DNA of 64,000 nucleotides from Ophiobolus disseminans (lineage: Eukaryota > Ascomycota > Dothideomycetes > Pleosporales > Phaeosphaeriaceae), in assembly GCA_010093685.1 (NCBI GenBank), contig MU006233.1, positions 124,001-188,000 of the forward strand, given 5' to 3'. The notes beneath the pieces were generated by a model. That model worked only from the letters and a program-made list of their open reading frames with translations, searched no databases and was not told the origin of the DNA. Shown piece after piece: positions 12,195-23,554 of this stretch; the stretch's first letter is position 1; the number at the start of each line of letters is the position of its first letter. Both the position numbers and the translations under genes were made by a program.

Positions 12195-13918
12195 TCAATC
12201 TTTCCTCCAGCCTTTCCTTCGTTGCTCCTCCATATCCCTCGCAGTGGGCGCCTCTTGCGCCCTATTTGACGCAGACTCCGAGGGCGTAGCTGTAACATCG
12301 TCCTTTGGCTCCCAAGTCCGTCGTCTCGCTAGGTGTCGTTCTAGCTCGTTGTCCTCACCAGACGCCGTACGTGAGGGCATCGATTGCCTCGGCCCGCCCG
12401 TTCTACGTAGGCTAGACCTCAGATCACCGACAGGCACCACAGCAGGTGAGCCGGCGTGAACTTGGCGTGGGCTCGGTGAATTAGGTTGCACGCCCGATCC
12501 TAAACGAACGATGGGCGCAGGAGAGATGGGTGTGACTGGGGAGTTTAGGTATTTTGCGGCTTGCTGTTTTTGGGACTCGTGGATTGGCTGGCGACGGCCG
12601 CCAATAGTGTAGTGGCCGTAGTCTTGAGCACCTGTTGCTGGAGCACTGAAGTCTACTGGCGCGGCTGGCTTCTCCACAGGTGGGGTTCGTGGACGTGGAG
12701 CAGCCCTGATGGGCGTTTGAGGTGGAGAAGGTAGTTGGACTGGAGCTTTTTGTGGAGGAGGGAGTGGGGGTATTGGAATGTTTCTCCGTTTTGTCTCTGT
12801 GGTTGTGATCTTGTCAGTTCTTGCCCAGGACATTGTGCCTCCTTCGATATTTTGCTGACCTTTGGTGACCTAGTACAGATTAGTTTAATTTTACGACCAT
12901 ACAGGTTGGAATATTGCGGCCAACTCACTTTCTTATTAACGGAAACATTGCGTTCCGCCGGTTCCAGTCTGCAGGACTCCTGAAGAGCTCGCGCCAAGTC
13001 ATCACGCTCTTTTTGCTCTTGGATGGCCGCCTCTTCCCTGGACTTTTGCAGCATATACTCGATGTCCTCCTGCTCCCTCTTCCGTCGCTGCCTCTCGTAC
13101 TCCTCCGCAGACTCCTTGTACATCCTCTCCTCATGCGCTTTTGCAGCGGCTTCCCTCTCCTTGGCCTCGGCTAGGCTCTGCTGCCGTGCACGCTCTTCGT
13201 CACGGACCATGGCATCCAGCTCCGCCTTCTCACGCTGTCGACGAAGACACTTCTTGCAAAGCCCCGCCCGATCCTCGGTCCTGATGCTAACACGGCCACG
13301 GTTTGCTGGGTTATCACGATCACAAGGCACTTGTGTCCTGTGGAAATGCGGACAGTCTCGCGTCTCCACGTGATCCTCGGACGGGTGACCGCATTCCAGG
13401 TTGTAGATGGTGTATTTGCACATGCAGGGCGACGATGATATTGGATCCTTGTAGTATGGGGGGGAGAATGTACTTCGTAGAGAGAGGTCCGGGATGTCCA
13501 TGGCGAAAGGATTAGTACTTATACCACGGCCACGTTGATGTCCACGAGGCGTGGTGAAGAGCGCGAGGGCGTGATTAGGTGCCGGATGGAGAAGCGGAGC
13601 ATGTGACAGCTGGATGCGGTCTGAGCCTGAGACGCTGTGTCGACGTGGCTGCTTCCATGGTATGAGAGCCTCACTCGAGCGCGAGCGGGCACGTGTGATT
13701 CTTGGGTGGTCCGGCACAACGACGGCAAGGCTGGCAATTGAAGTGGCCGCGTTGGCAGCTGCTGTTTGCAGGATGATGCCATTGGTGGAGGGGCGTCGCA
13801 GAAAGGGGCGGACAGGCCGTCTGGACAGCGAGGTTGACCTCTCTCTGTCTTCTTTGAAGCCGACAGGGTATCTGTCGAGCGCGGCGGTCCCAAAGGCCCG
13901 CTTCAGATGCCAACTCAT
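12195..13918 (-). CDS. Fungal coiled-coil protein with Cys/His-rich segment (hypothetical)
   Basis: Two exons (13918-12929 and 12869-12195) join in phase to 554 residues. If translation starts at the internal ATG at 13501 (MDIPDLSLRS) the product is 415 residues. The first 139 residues look less conserved, so I favour 13501 but annotate the full frame. From there a Cys/His-rich block follows (CMCKYTIYNLECGH, DCPHFH, VPCDRD, LCKKCLRRQREK). A long Glu/Arg/Lys coiled coil and a Pro-rich C-terminus (PIPPLPPPQKAP) come next. The Cys/His block may bind zinc. I know no function for this protein. The intron is 59 bp. Confidence 0.65.
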
Positions 13919-14336
13919 GGAACTAAATGAATGTAGCGAGGTCGTCCATCGGGTGCGGAGACACGCGTGAAGATTTTAGTCGATCAACAAACGCAGGCTC
14001 CTGGCTTTAACGCCCTTGCGGAGTGGCGGTGAGTTCTTGCATGCGCCTCGAGCCTGTCGCATGCGGGCAGCTGTTTCAAAGTGAGGCGCGTGGTCACGGG
14101 TCTTGCAGCAGTCCACCGGTGGCTGCACGTGTGTGCCTGTACGCGCGACACGGATGCAGTGCCGGAGACGGGCCTGCAGTGCTGTGGACGTGGTGAGGCT
14201 GCCGTCGCTGGTGTGATACGGGCCGCCGCTCATTGGCCGGGGGGTTGGTGGTGCCAAGACAGGCGGACGAGCTCGTCGATATCAATGTTACGTCTGCGCC
14301 ATCGCCTCGACCCGACTCGACCCGCAGCGAGCGACC
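13919..14336. promoter_or_regulatory. Divergent promoter region
   Basis: This is 418 bp between the coiled-coil gene (minus) and the complex I subunit gene (plus). It should serve both. An ACGCGT hexamer is present near 13963. I cannot define other elements. Confidence 0.4.
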
Positions 14337-15270
14337 ATGGCATCGAGACTGGTACCCTCTGTCTTCAGGAGCCTCTCACGGGCTGCCCGCCCCCTCCCGC
14401 GGGCTCAATGGCGGGCCTTCAGCGCCTCGCGGCCCGCCCGCAGCGACTCGCTCTTCGTGCATCGCGACACGCCCGAGAATCATGCGGGCATCCCCTTCAA
14501 GTTCACCGCCCAGAACGAGGAGCTCATCAAGGAGATTGTCTCGCGGTACCCGTCCCAGTACAAGAAGGCTGCCGTCATGCCGCTGCTCGACCTCGGCCAG
14601 CGCCAGCACGGCTTCACCAGCATCAGCGTCATGAACGAGGTGGCGCGCATCCTCGAGATGCCGCCCATGCGCGTCTACGAGGTGGCCACCTTCTACACCA
14701 TGTACAACCGGAACCCCACGGGCAAGTTCCACGTGCAGGTCTGCACCACGGTATGTTGAGGCGGCGCTGGGTCGGGCGGGCACCCGCTGACTGTAGCAGA
14801 CGCCCTGCATGCTCCGCGACAGCGACGCCGTCATGAAGGCCTGCGAGGAGACGCTGGGCATCCACCATGGCCAGACCACCAAGGACGGCCTCTTCACGAT
14901 GACCGAGGTCGAGTGCCTCGGCGCCTGCGCAAACGCGCCCATGGTGCAGATCAACGACGACTACTACGAGGACCTGACGTACGACACAACCGTCTCGCTG
15001 CTGAAGGCCCTGCAGGCCGCCTCTGTGGCCACTGGCGCCAACCTGGGAGGAGCCGACGGCCTTGCCACCAAGGAGAGCAACGCCTCGATGGGCGCGGCGG
15101 GTGAAGCGGCGCTTAAGAGCCAGGGACGGTCAGTCGGCGCGCAAGGACTGAAGATACCCTCGCCCGGCCCCCTGAGCGGGCGCAGAAGTTGTGAGCCGGC
15201 TGGCGGCCTGACATGTCTGACGAGCGAGCCATGGGGCAACGAGACCCTGCGGAAGGATGGTGCTCTGTGA
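14337..15270 (+). CDS. nuo24: NADH:ubiquinone oxidoreductase 24 kDa subunit (NDUFV2 homologue)
   Basis: Two exons (14337-14750, 14800-15270) give 294 residues. The N-terminus is an Arg/Ser/Ala-rich mitochondrial presequence (MASRLVPSVFRSLSRAARP). The thioredoxin-like 2Fe-2S domain follows. Its four cysteine ligands are recognisable in VCTTTPCMLR, where the intron falls between the two Thr codons, and in CLGACANAP. Conserved helices YPSQYKKAAVMPLLDL and YEVATFYTMYN are intact. The protein is part of the peripheral N-module of respiratory complex I, carrying cluster N1a. The tail after the ferredoxin domain is about 60 residues, rich in Gly/Ser/Ala. The 49-bp intron splits the Fe-S motif and GT-AG splicing restores the family sequence exactly. 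Confidence 0.95.
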
Positions 15271-15723
15271 CGAGCTTGTAAATATGTATGAACTCTTGCT
15301 GCGTCTGGACTTGCATGGATGGCTGATCGAGCTGCTGAGCCATGTAGACAACGCGAATATCATAACAATCTTCTCCTACATCCCGTGTCTCGTCCCGTCC
15401 ACTGCGCAGTCCGTAAGTGAATACATGATGTGGCGGTGTGATCTAGCGCTGGCATGAGAGCATTCTAGGAGCATGAAGACTGGAAACTTGGTTTAATTGG
15501 TGGCAACAGAGCGGATGTATCTTATGGAAGTTTGAAAGTAAACTGTCTGCATCACCACTCAAGTCGTAGCTTGTCTCCTTTCCATATATGCGCGATCAAG
15601 GCGAATCAACTTTGGTAGGATGACGTGACGCGATAGCTGGCGCGTGCGCGAGCCTCGGCCTCCTACCCATCGACCCCATGGCACACCACTCACTGCACGA
15701 ACACCACAGCCACAACCACAACC
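15271..15723. other. Intergenic spacer
   Basis: This is 453 bp between two plus-strand genes, holding the 3' UTR of the complex I gene and the promoter of the Tls1-like gene. I see nothing else in it. Confidence 0.45.
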
Positions 15724-16866
15724 ATGTCAACTCCTCAAGACAGTGAGCTGGCGCCTACCATCCGGTTCAAGCGACGCAAAACCGCCCATCAAAAGCGTGT
15801 GTACGCTGACGACGAGGTCCCTATCATCTCCGAAACGCAAGCTCCAGGTGTCGAGGCACCCATCGGAACTGCACCACCACCAGACGACCCCCGCGATGAC
15901 GAAAGGTCAGTGCCAAATCTAAAGGAGATAATACGCGCCCGGAAACGCCCACGTGACCGCTTAAAGGACGTTGTGCGCAAGGCAGAGGCGCCGAAGGCCG
16001 AAACCGTCGCAATCGAGGATACACCACGGGAAGGTCACTATACTAGCCGTTTTGTCGCGCAGACGGGACAGGTCGTTGACCGCGACGACAAGCAGATGTG
16101 AGTGGAATCAGGATATCGTGAGCATCGTCCAGTGACAATGGCTAATCTATCAGGACAAAATATGTAGATGCTCGCCTGGCTGAACAAAACTATCGCCAGT
16201 ATGGCTGGCCCATTTCAAGTCACCTGCAAGCTGCTGTAGCAGAGATTGCGCCTGATCTCCAACAGACATGGACCCAACCAGCTTCTGCTCCGAAGCCCGC
16301 AATCGCACCACAAACTCCAGCAGACATCGAAAAGAGCATACGGATGGCTGCAGGCAATGGAAAGATAGAGGAAGTGGAGATTGTACCTATTGCTAAGCGC
16401 ACAGACGAGAAGTGGAGGCGTCTTGGGAACGGAGATTTCGAATCACTCACTACAGGCAAAGTACGGACAGGTAGAGACGGCAAACCTCGAAGACCTGCGA
16501 AGCGAAGAAACAGCGACGACGTACGGCGCGATCAGATGGTAGAAGCGGTACTTAGTGAGGCCAAACGTATGTTATCTTCATAGTCAGACCAAGCCGTGAC
16601 TAACCTGGGTAGTGGATTACTTCGATGCATCGACGCCATCCAACCCACGCTTTGGCGCGGCCAACAACGATGAAGCCATTCTCCAACAGTTCCAAGCCGA
16701 GTACTACGAGTCTATCGAAGAGGCGCAGCGAAATCAGCGCAGGCCAGCAGCTACATCGAGTGTCAAGGGCGCAGACCCTCCAAAGGGACCGAAACTCGGT
16801 GGGTCCAAGAGCATACGGGCGAAGATGCGACTGGCCCAGGAACAAGCGGCAAAGGCAAAGAGGTAA
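15724..16866 (+). CDS. Tls1/C9orf78 (HCA59-domain) splicing-associated protein
   Basis: Three exons (15724-16097, 16154-16566, 16613-16866) give 346 residues in phase. The N-terminus IRFKRRKT, then LKEIIRARKRPRDRLKD, and the segment TSRFVAQTGQVVDRDDKQMTKY match the HCA59/C9orf78 family. Fission yeast Tls1 is a member. The C-terminal half has KRTDEKWRRLGNGDFESLTTG, the conserved YDFFDxSTPSNP-like block (LDYFDASTPSNPRFGAANND) and a basic tail. Relatives associate with the spliceosome through Brr2 and influence splicing of shelterin transcripts in fission yeast. That role here is inferred from family only. Confidence 0.82.
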
Positions 16867-17262
16867 CGTTTGTCGAGCGTATTTTGCGAATGAACTTCTC
16901 ACGTATACTACAATGCTTTGGTGCTATTGGTTAGTCCTGTCCATCGGTGTGCAACTACTACATGAGACTTGTATTGACGAAATGTTACAGTGGACAACGG
17001 GTCAGCGACGGCCGACTCCTCGAGCGATTCGAGTGGCGACCAACGGACGCTAAAACGAAGTCTTGGTACGATCCCTAGTGCATACACGCAAGGAGCAAAG
17101 ACGCAGCGTATAATGAACCTGGATCTCTATTCGGACATTCGGCTTTAATCATACATGAAACTACAATAAAGAGACCTTTTCGAGACATTGACAAAACCTA
17201 CAAGTTTCCCAAGGAGACAGCGAATACGAAGCAAAATCTAACAGCAGAGCTAGCGCGCAAGA
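16867..17262. other. Convergent 3' intergenic region
   Basis: This is 396 bp between the ends of two convergent genes. It contains an AATAAA-like stretch near 17165 (CAATAAAG). There is no coding signal. Confidence 0.45.
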
Positions 17263-17944
17263 TCAAGCACCCTGCCGAGCCTTCTCCGAGCAGATCAACG
17301 CGATGATCCTTGACAGCTCGGCGCTCTGCGCAAATTGCTCCTGTTTGGTGTGCTCGTCCACATCCGCGCTCGCAGCGATGTCGTTGCTGACTGTGAGCAT
17401 ACGGTTTTGGAGTGCCAGAAGCTTCGACAAGGTGTTGTCGAGGAAGGGTGCGCTGAATGTGACATTTGTGGGCGACTGGCCGTTGTTGGGCAGACGCATC
17501 TCGAGCTTGCGTGGCGGCTTCTTGGTGGTGGACTTTGTAGAGGGCGCGGGCTCGGATTGCTGGGAGGCCTGTTGGCCAGGTCTGTGGCGCGTGTCAATAC
17601 GAGTCCGAACAGTACGTTTTGTCGGTGGTAGTTTGTAACGTTAACCGTTGGATAGCGCGCCGTTGTGTTTAACGGCCGCTAGAGCAATGGGGACCACCGA
17701 AAAGACCTGGAACGTACCTCTCGCGTTCAACAAATGTGATATTCTCCGCCATCTCAGCAACACGATTTGCGATCCTCGACGCCATTATTGTGTATGGCGA
17801 CATGTTTGGGTTTGCGCCATTAGCAGCGCCATTTGTCGATGGCGCTTTTTTTGCGGCGCTCTGAGTAGGCTTCTTCGTCCTTGAAGCTGCGGTGCGGTTG
17901 CTTGTGCGGTTGACCGGCGCGGATGCTACTGATGCGGCAGGCAT
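17263..17944 (-). CDS. Hypothetical 181-residue protein
   Basis: Two exons (17944-17718, 17581-17263) join in phase. The 136-bp intron is longer than most here. The N-terminus is Ala/Ser/Thr/Lys-rich and disordered. It is followed by MSPYTIMASRIANRVAEMAE, a Lys/Pro linker, and a C-terminal helical block (FLDNTLSKLLALQNRMLTVSND, then FAQSAELSRIIALICSEKARQGA). The short helical layout resembles small structural subunits of larger complexes. I recognise no named family and make no functional claim. Confidence 0.65.
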
Positions 17945-18422
17945 TTTGACTGTATTTCGACGAAGGTTGTTTTATTCTGGAGATGCTCGAATATGTTAGC
18001 TTCAAAGTTCAGATCGTTGCAAGTATGGCTGCTCGCGTGCAGGGCCTCGGCGTTCATCCAAGTCCGCACGGTGTCCTGAAGCGGCATCGTGAGCACTAAC
18101 CTTTGGTCGACTTCAAACACTGGTAAAGGCACAACAATATGCTGTCGAGAGTTCAAGATATGGTACAGACTTTAGAACAACAGCTAACAATGACCTAAGA
18201 GCTGCCGAAAGGGACCTGGATATCTTGACTTGGGGTGGCACAGAAAGTGGGAACACAAGCGCCACATGCTACGTCATGTCAGCGGCACGACGACAGGGGT
18301 TGTGCAACGATCAGTGGAGCTCCATCCTGTTCTCGAACGTCAACACGCCTGACGTGTGATGGAACTTCCCAAATGCGATGCCCGGCTGAATAGCGAGCTT
18401 CAACGGCTGCACCAACTTTATC
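17945..18422. promoter_or_regulatory. Divergent promoter region
   Basis: This is 478 bp separating the start codons of the hypothetical minus-strand gene and the acyltransferase gene. It must hold both promoters. No individual element stands out. Confidence 0.4.
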
Positions 18423-20654
18423 ATGTCGCGAAACGCACTCAAGAAGAAGGGAAGAGATGATCTTGGAGCTGGGCTACGAGTGTCCAAGGACAATATCGCA
18501 GCGCATCCAGCTGGGCCACCGCGGTATGGCGAGTTGACGCAGGCGGAGAGGGCCTTCACGCTGGCTTCGACGTTCTTGTCCGGAGTTTTGGCGTATGTCA
18601 TAATTCCATATCAAACCCAGCAATGAGACTAATGATAGCACAGTATAAGCGCATCACAGTTCCTGGGAGCGCCGTTGAAGCTGATTGATCCTCAATTCTA
18701 CGATGGGTACATGGCATACACCAAGGAGAGCTTCGCTATTCTTGTCACATGTCTTACGCAGTGGTGGGCGCCAACAGTAGTCAGAGTGAGCGGTGACTCT
18801 AGTATGGTCGGCCAAATGACCAAGAAGAAGGACGGAAGTCTGCAATGCAACTTCGCCGACCGCATGGTGTTAATGGCTAATCATCAACTCTATACTGATT
18901 GGCTATACCTATGGTGGATTGCCTATACAAACAAGATGCATGGCTTCATCTACATCATCTTGAAAGAGTCGCTCAGGAATATTCCCATTATTGGCTGGAG
19001 TGCACAGTTTTACAACTTCATCTTCCTGGCGAGAAACTGGGAAGAGGACCAGCGCACGTTCAAGAAGCATCTTGGAAAACTCAACAAGCCGAATGACCCA
19101 ATGTGGCTCATCATCTTCCCCGAAGGCACCAATCTTTCCCAGACTACGAGAGAGAAGAGCCAGAAGTGGGCTGAGAAGAACGCACTGCAGGACATGAAGC
19201 ATCAGCTTCTGCCACGAAGCACTGGGCTCAAGTTCTGCCTCAACGAATTGAAGGACACGACTGATTGGTTATATGATTGCACAATTGCGTACGAGGGTGT
19301 GCCACCTGGTCAATTCGGACAAGACATCTTCACTCTACGCTCCACGTTCTTTGAAGGGCGGCCGCCAAAATCTGTCAATATGCACTGGCGTCGATTCCGC
19401 ATCCACGACATACCTATTCAGAACACAAAAGCTTTTGAAGTGTGGCTACGTAATCGATGGCGGGAGAAGGATTATATGCTGGAATACTTTAATCGCAATA
19501 ATCGCTTTCCAGCGGAGGACTTCTGGAAGGACCACCTTGACATGGGCAGCGAAAGCTCGCAGCACGGAGGCAAGAGCATTCGCAGCGTCCCCAGACCAGC
19601 TGTACAGATTGAGACGGAAGTCAAGTCTGGCAACTGGAACGAGTTTGTCAAAATCTTCGCACCTATCACAAGCGTAATGATGGCCCTTACGGTCGCTTAC
19701 GGAGCATCACCAGAAGATTTACCCATACCTGGAGGCAAAGAGTTTTTCGAGCAACACATCAAGACACTTCTAGGTCAGAATGGAGAGATGAAGGGCCTTC
19801 CCAGCCCTGAAGAGTTGGAGAAGATGATCGAAGGCGCCGCCAAAATGGGTGCACAACAAGCAGCTGAGCCCCAGCATATGAATGAAGTCCAAAAGCTGAC
19901 GCAAGAAAACCTTGCCAAGCTAGTCAAGGAGACCGCAATCAAGAGCGGCGCAGTAATGCCTGGTGGATATAGGCGTGCGAGTACTGCTCTACCACAAGCA
20001 CCCACAAAAACAATGGCTGCACCCACGACGACTGTGCCTCGGAAAGCGCGGAGTGCAATCAATGGACCTACTGCAGCAGGGAGACCGATCACTCTTACAA
20101 AGGCGAAGCAAACTCCTCCTGATATCAGGAAGACAGCACCAAGTGGTAGCAACCCTGCGGTACCGTCAAAGCCAAAGCCAGCAACGCCTAGTGGACCGAT
20201 GAAGGAAGTCACATTAGCGTCAGGGGTGACAGTCAAAGTCCCGGTGACCAAGGTTGAGGACGCGAAGCAGACGGGAATGGTTGTATTGAAGAATGGCATG
20301 AAAATCAAGATTGGCAAGGACGAAATCGAGGAGGCGCAGAAGAAGAAAGGCTCAACCATCATGACAGCCTCTGGTGTGCCCATCAAAGTCAGCCCGAGTG
20401 GAGCGGTCACAGTAGAGCAGAAGCCTACAAGTCAAGCACCAAAGAAGAGTAACTTGATTGCTGCAGCTAAGAAGCCAGCACCGGCACCTGCGAAAGTAGC
20501 CCCGAAGTTGAAACCGGCATTATCGAAACCTGCAGGTGCACCAAAGTTGAAGGCGCCTTCAGCGGCAGCAAAGCAGACTTCAGCAGCTACAAAACAATCT
20601 CCAGCAGCTCTCGCGAAAAGCAAACCCACAGCCAGTGCGCCTAGAAAGTTGTAA
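18423..20654 (+). CDS. 1-acyl-glycerol-phosphate acyltransferase-like protein (PlsC family) with long C-terminal tail
   Basis: Two exons (18423-18592, 18644-20654) encode 726 residues. A membrane segment near residues 40-58 precedes the acyltransferase domain. The domain has the HX4D block NHQLYTDW, then SLRNIPIIGWSAQFYNFIFL, and FPEGTNLS, the usual FPEGTxxS phosphate-site block. This fits the LPAT/lysocardiolipin acyltransferase group, which acylates lysophospholipids in ER-related membranes. From about residue 400 the protein continues with about 320 residues of Ala/Pro/Lys/Ser-rich sequence. That tail contains two related strand-like pieces (LASGVTVKVPVTKVED and TASGVPIKVSPSGAVTVE). The tail is absent from typical LPATs and its role is unknown. 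Confidence 0.85.
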
Positions 20655-21143
20655 AGCGTGTGATCTGGATTCTACTTTTCTGTCCTTCATATACATAGTC
20701 GGTTTCCCATGTACAACATTTTACTCGTGTAAAGATTTGTTCAGTGCATAAGATGTTCATGACGTTTATCATCTTCAAGGAACGCAATGAGAACAGATAT
20801 CGGAGAAATACAATAGCTGACTCTAATGCGAGAGACGACGCGCCTCGGCTTCAGCATCAGCACACGCTGAGGCAGAAGCCACCAACAACGATCGCCATCC
20901 TTGGACATGCCACTCCTTGCAAGACCCAGTTCCAGCCGTCGTACCCATGTCCACACCCGTGCCACAAAATACGTCATCGCGGGGGCGGCAACGGGGATCT
21001 CGGTTTGGAAACAGGGTTCCAAGATTGAGCCCGTGTGGCGCCAAACCGCATCATGGGGAGCATCATACTGGATATTTTCGGGATGTAAACGTCTTGCAGC
21101 TTTATACTAGTCAATTGAACCACTTCCTCACAATTCATCGAAA
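20655..21143. other. Intergenic spacer
   Basis: This is 489 bp between plus-strand genes. Short frames near 20744-21040 on both strands overlap each other and lack any recognisable protein feature. It is probably a 3' UTR plus promoter. Confidence 0.4.
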
Positions 21144-22058
21144 ATGGCAGGCTTCATCCAAAACATCCTATGGAATTCCGTTGAAGGCTTCGTCGAAGCA
21201 GGCAAGCGATCGGCGGGAGAGTATGCCGGAAATGCGTTGATAAAAGCGGGCGACTTGGTCGAGAATGGAGGACGTAGTGTAGGCAATGGTAGGTCTTCCT
21301 AGCCTGCCTATCTATGTTCCGGCAACTCACATGACTTTCCAGGCATCGAGAAGAAAGCAACAGGCTATGGTACCTCAATCAACGGCCAATCTTATCAACC
21401 CTCGCCCAAGGCGCTTCCGTCTACAGCTCGCAAGCCCGTCGTCAAGCGATCGAACTCGTTACCTGCATCGAGTAAGCCAACGACTGGCGCGTCCAGATCT
21501 GTTGGTCCAAAACCAGTAGGCGCAAACAAATACCCCGGTGGAAATCAAGTTGGAGGAGCAAAGAAGGCTGTCACAGGAGGTGTGGGAACTGCGAGAAGCA
21601 CCGTAGGAGGCGTGACAGGTGGACTAAGCAAACGAGTTGGAGGCGTTACCAACGGAGCTACCAAATCACTCGGAGGTGTAACCGGCGGCGTCGTAGGAGG
21701 CGGCCAAAAAGCCCCCGGAGGCGCAACCCCATCCCTCAAGAAGCCCATCAACAACGCACCGAAGCCCTTTATCCCACCAAACACGCGCTCAAACTCCCTA
21801 CCTAAGCCATACAGCCCCAACAACGGTGCCTTCCCGTCGTCAGAGAAGAAGACCGTCGTGAGGCCCGGACAGCCGAAGCCTTTCACGCCGCCCACGGAGC
21901 AGAAGAAACCGGAGAAGAAGGTGTATCCGGGGACGAGCATGATTCCTGGCCAGGGTAGCAAAGTCCCGGTGCAGAATCAGAGGCAGAGGCTCAAGCCGTT
22001 GCCGAGGTTGGGGGCGCAGGTTGGGCAGGGCCAACAGATGACGCATCTGGCTTTTTGA
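21144..22058 (+). CDS. Hypothetical protein with Gly-Gly-Val repeats
   Basis: Two exons (21144-21288, 21343-22058) give 286 residues. The N-terminal 55 residues (MAGFIQNILWNSVEGFVEAG, then KRSAGEYAGNALIKAGDLVE) look like an amphipathic helical domain. A middle section has about four imperfect repeats around the core VGGVTxG between residues 135 and 180. The remainder is Pro/Lys/Gln-rich and disordered (KPFTPPTEQKKPEKK). The composition suggests a membrane-surface or scaffold protein, but this is only an impression. I know no family name. The 54-bp intron is clean GT-AG. Confidence 0.65.
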
Positions 22059-22329
22059 GTTGGGATGAAGACGGATTACATGTATGACTAGTGTGTTTGG
22101 CTTGGGCGTTCTGGAAAATGTATGGATAAGTGTGTTTGGGGTTGCTGAGACGAGATAATGGGAAGAAAGGCAGACAACACCGTACCCACAAGCATTGGAT
22201 GCATGTTTCCGATGAATCGATTGGAAGGATGTTGAGAAGTACGGGCCGCCGTTTCGATATGGTCTATAATGGAATTAACATAATTCTAAAAGCAAAATGA
22301 TACAAACCCAAAACCAAACCATCCACTCA

Positions 22330-23290
22330 TCAATCCAGCAAACTGCCTTTTGCCAAATACCCATTTTCCACACCCTCTTCCTCCCCATCCGCCATCTCGA
22401 CAAACCAGTCCAATCCGCACCCCGACAATATCCCCCCCTCAAACTCCAACACCTGATCAGGATGAATACGATACCACCATACGCACTCTCCAAAATTATC
22501 GAGCCACAACACCGTAATCAATCCTTCCTCCAACGCCTGTCTGTCCAAGAGGTAAAACATGAAGACTTCCCTATGCGCAGCGTCGTACAAGGGGAAGATG
22601 TGATGCGATTCCGGCGGTCGATTTTCATTTTCGTCGTACGGGAAAAGACATTCGTCGAGGGTGCCCCATTTGTCGCGGTCACACAGCATGGGCATGCGAT
22701 GGAGAATATGTTCCCAGCCAGTCTCTGAAGCGTAGAGCGTCTCGTCGTCAAGGACGTCTTCACCGTTCCATAAGTCGTGGTACTTGTTCGCAAGCGCTGG
22801 GTCGTAGCACGTGCGTAGCCAGATATGTCGATGGAAGTGGGGTATGCTGAGGTTGCGTTCGCTGATTGTTTGATGGGGTTGCAGGACGCGTGAGATTTGC
22901 GACTGGTTGGGAAGGCCTGGGGAGCCGGGAAGCAGGCTGCGGACCGCGAAGGATTTGTCGTGGTAGGGTTTGCGTTGGGCGAGGGAGAGCGTGAGCCATG
23001 TTTTAGCGGATGAGATCCATTGCAGGGGATCTTCGGGCGGTGAGAGGGTGTAGTCCCATCTTTCCTATGGTTTATTAGCTTGTGCATGCCTTGTGGATTT
23101 GAAGCGTACTAAAACGAACTGATCGAATGCAAGCTTGCCATATTGTGCTTCCCATTCCATGATTCGGGTGTAGCAAATGCAAATGTTTGTTGACTGCCCG
23201 CACGAGATTATGTACCTGAGAGAAAGCGCTAGGATTGCGCTCCTGATACTCGCTTGCTAGGCTGAAGCATAGCTGCTTGGTTGCCTGAAA
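22330..23290 (-). CDS. Hypothetical protein, 5' end unresolved
   Basis: The main exon runs 23063-22330 and begins ERWDYTLSPPEDPLQW. It continues IWLRTCYDPALANKYHDLWN, WEHILHRMPMLCDRDKWG, and ends with an acidic tail (EMADGEEEGVENG). Upstream, a preceding exon ending near 23080 carries LAFDQFVL. A further exon starting near 23287 carries TKQLCFSLASEYQERNPSAF. The junctions between these are ambiguous: CAG/GTACAT is a good donor, but the best acceptor gives an intron of about 85 bp. No start codon is secured. It is aromatic-rich and globular-looking, with a composition like regulatory SMI1/KNR4-type proteins, but I cannot assign it to a family. Confidence 0.5.
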
Positions 23291-23554
23291 TCAATAAATA
23301 CGGCACAGTTAATATCAATGTTGGGCGACTCGATGCAACACTCAGAAGCACCAATAAGGCAGTGGAAAATTATGGAGGAGTATGTTCATATTCAAGAGCC
23401 ATCCTATGGCAATGGTTCCATGTGACCCTTCACGACTGGACGCCACGCAGGTGTATCCAGGCATACAGTATAGTACTTCTCGCTCCAAAATCGGATGTGT
23501 CGGACCTTAAGAATACTCCGGGGCATTCAGTGTACTGGCATCAGATGTGCTCAC

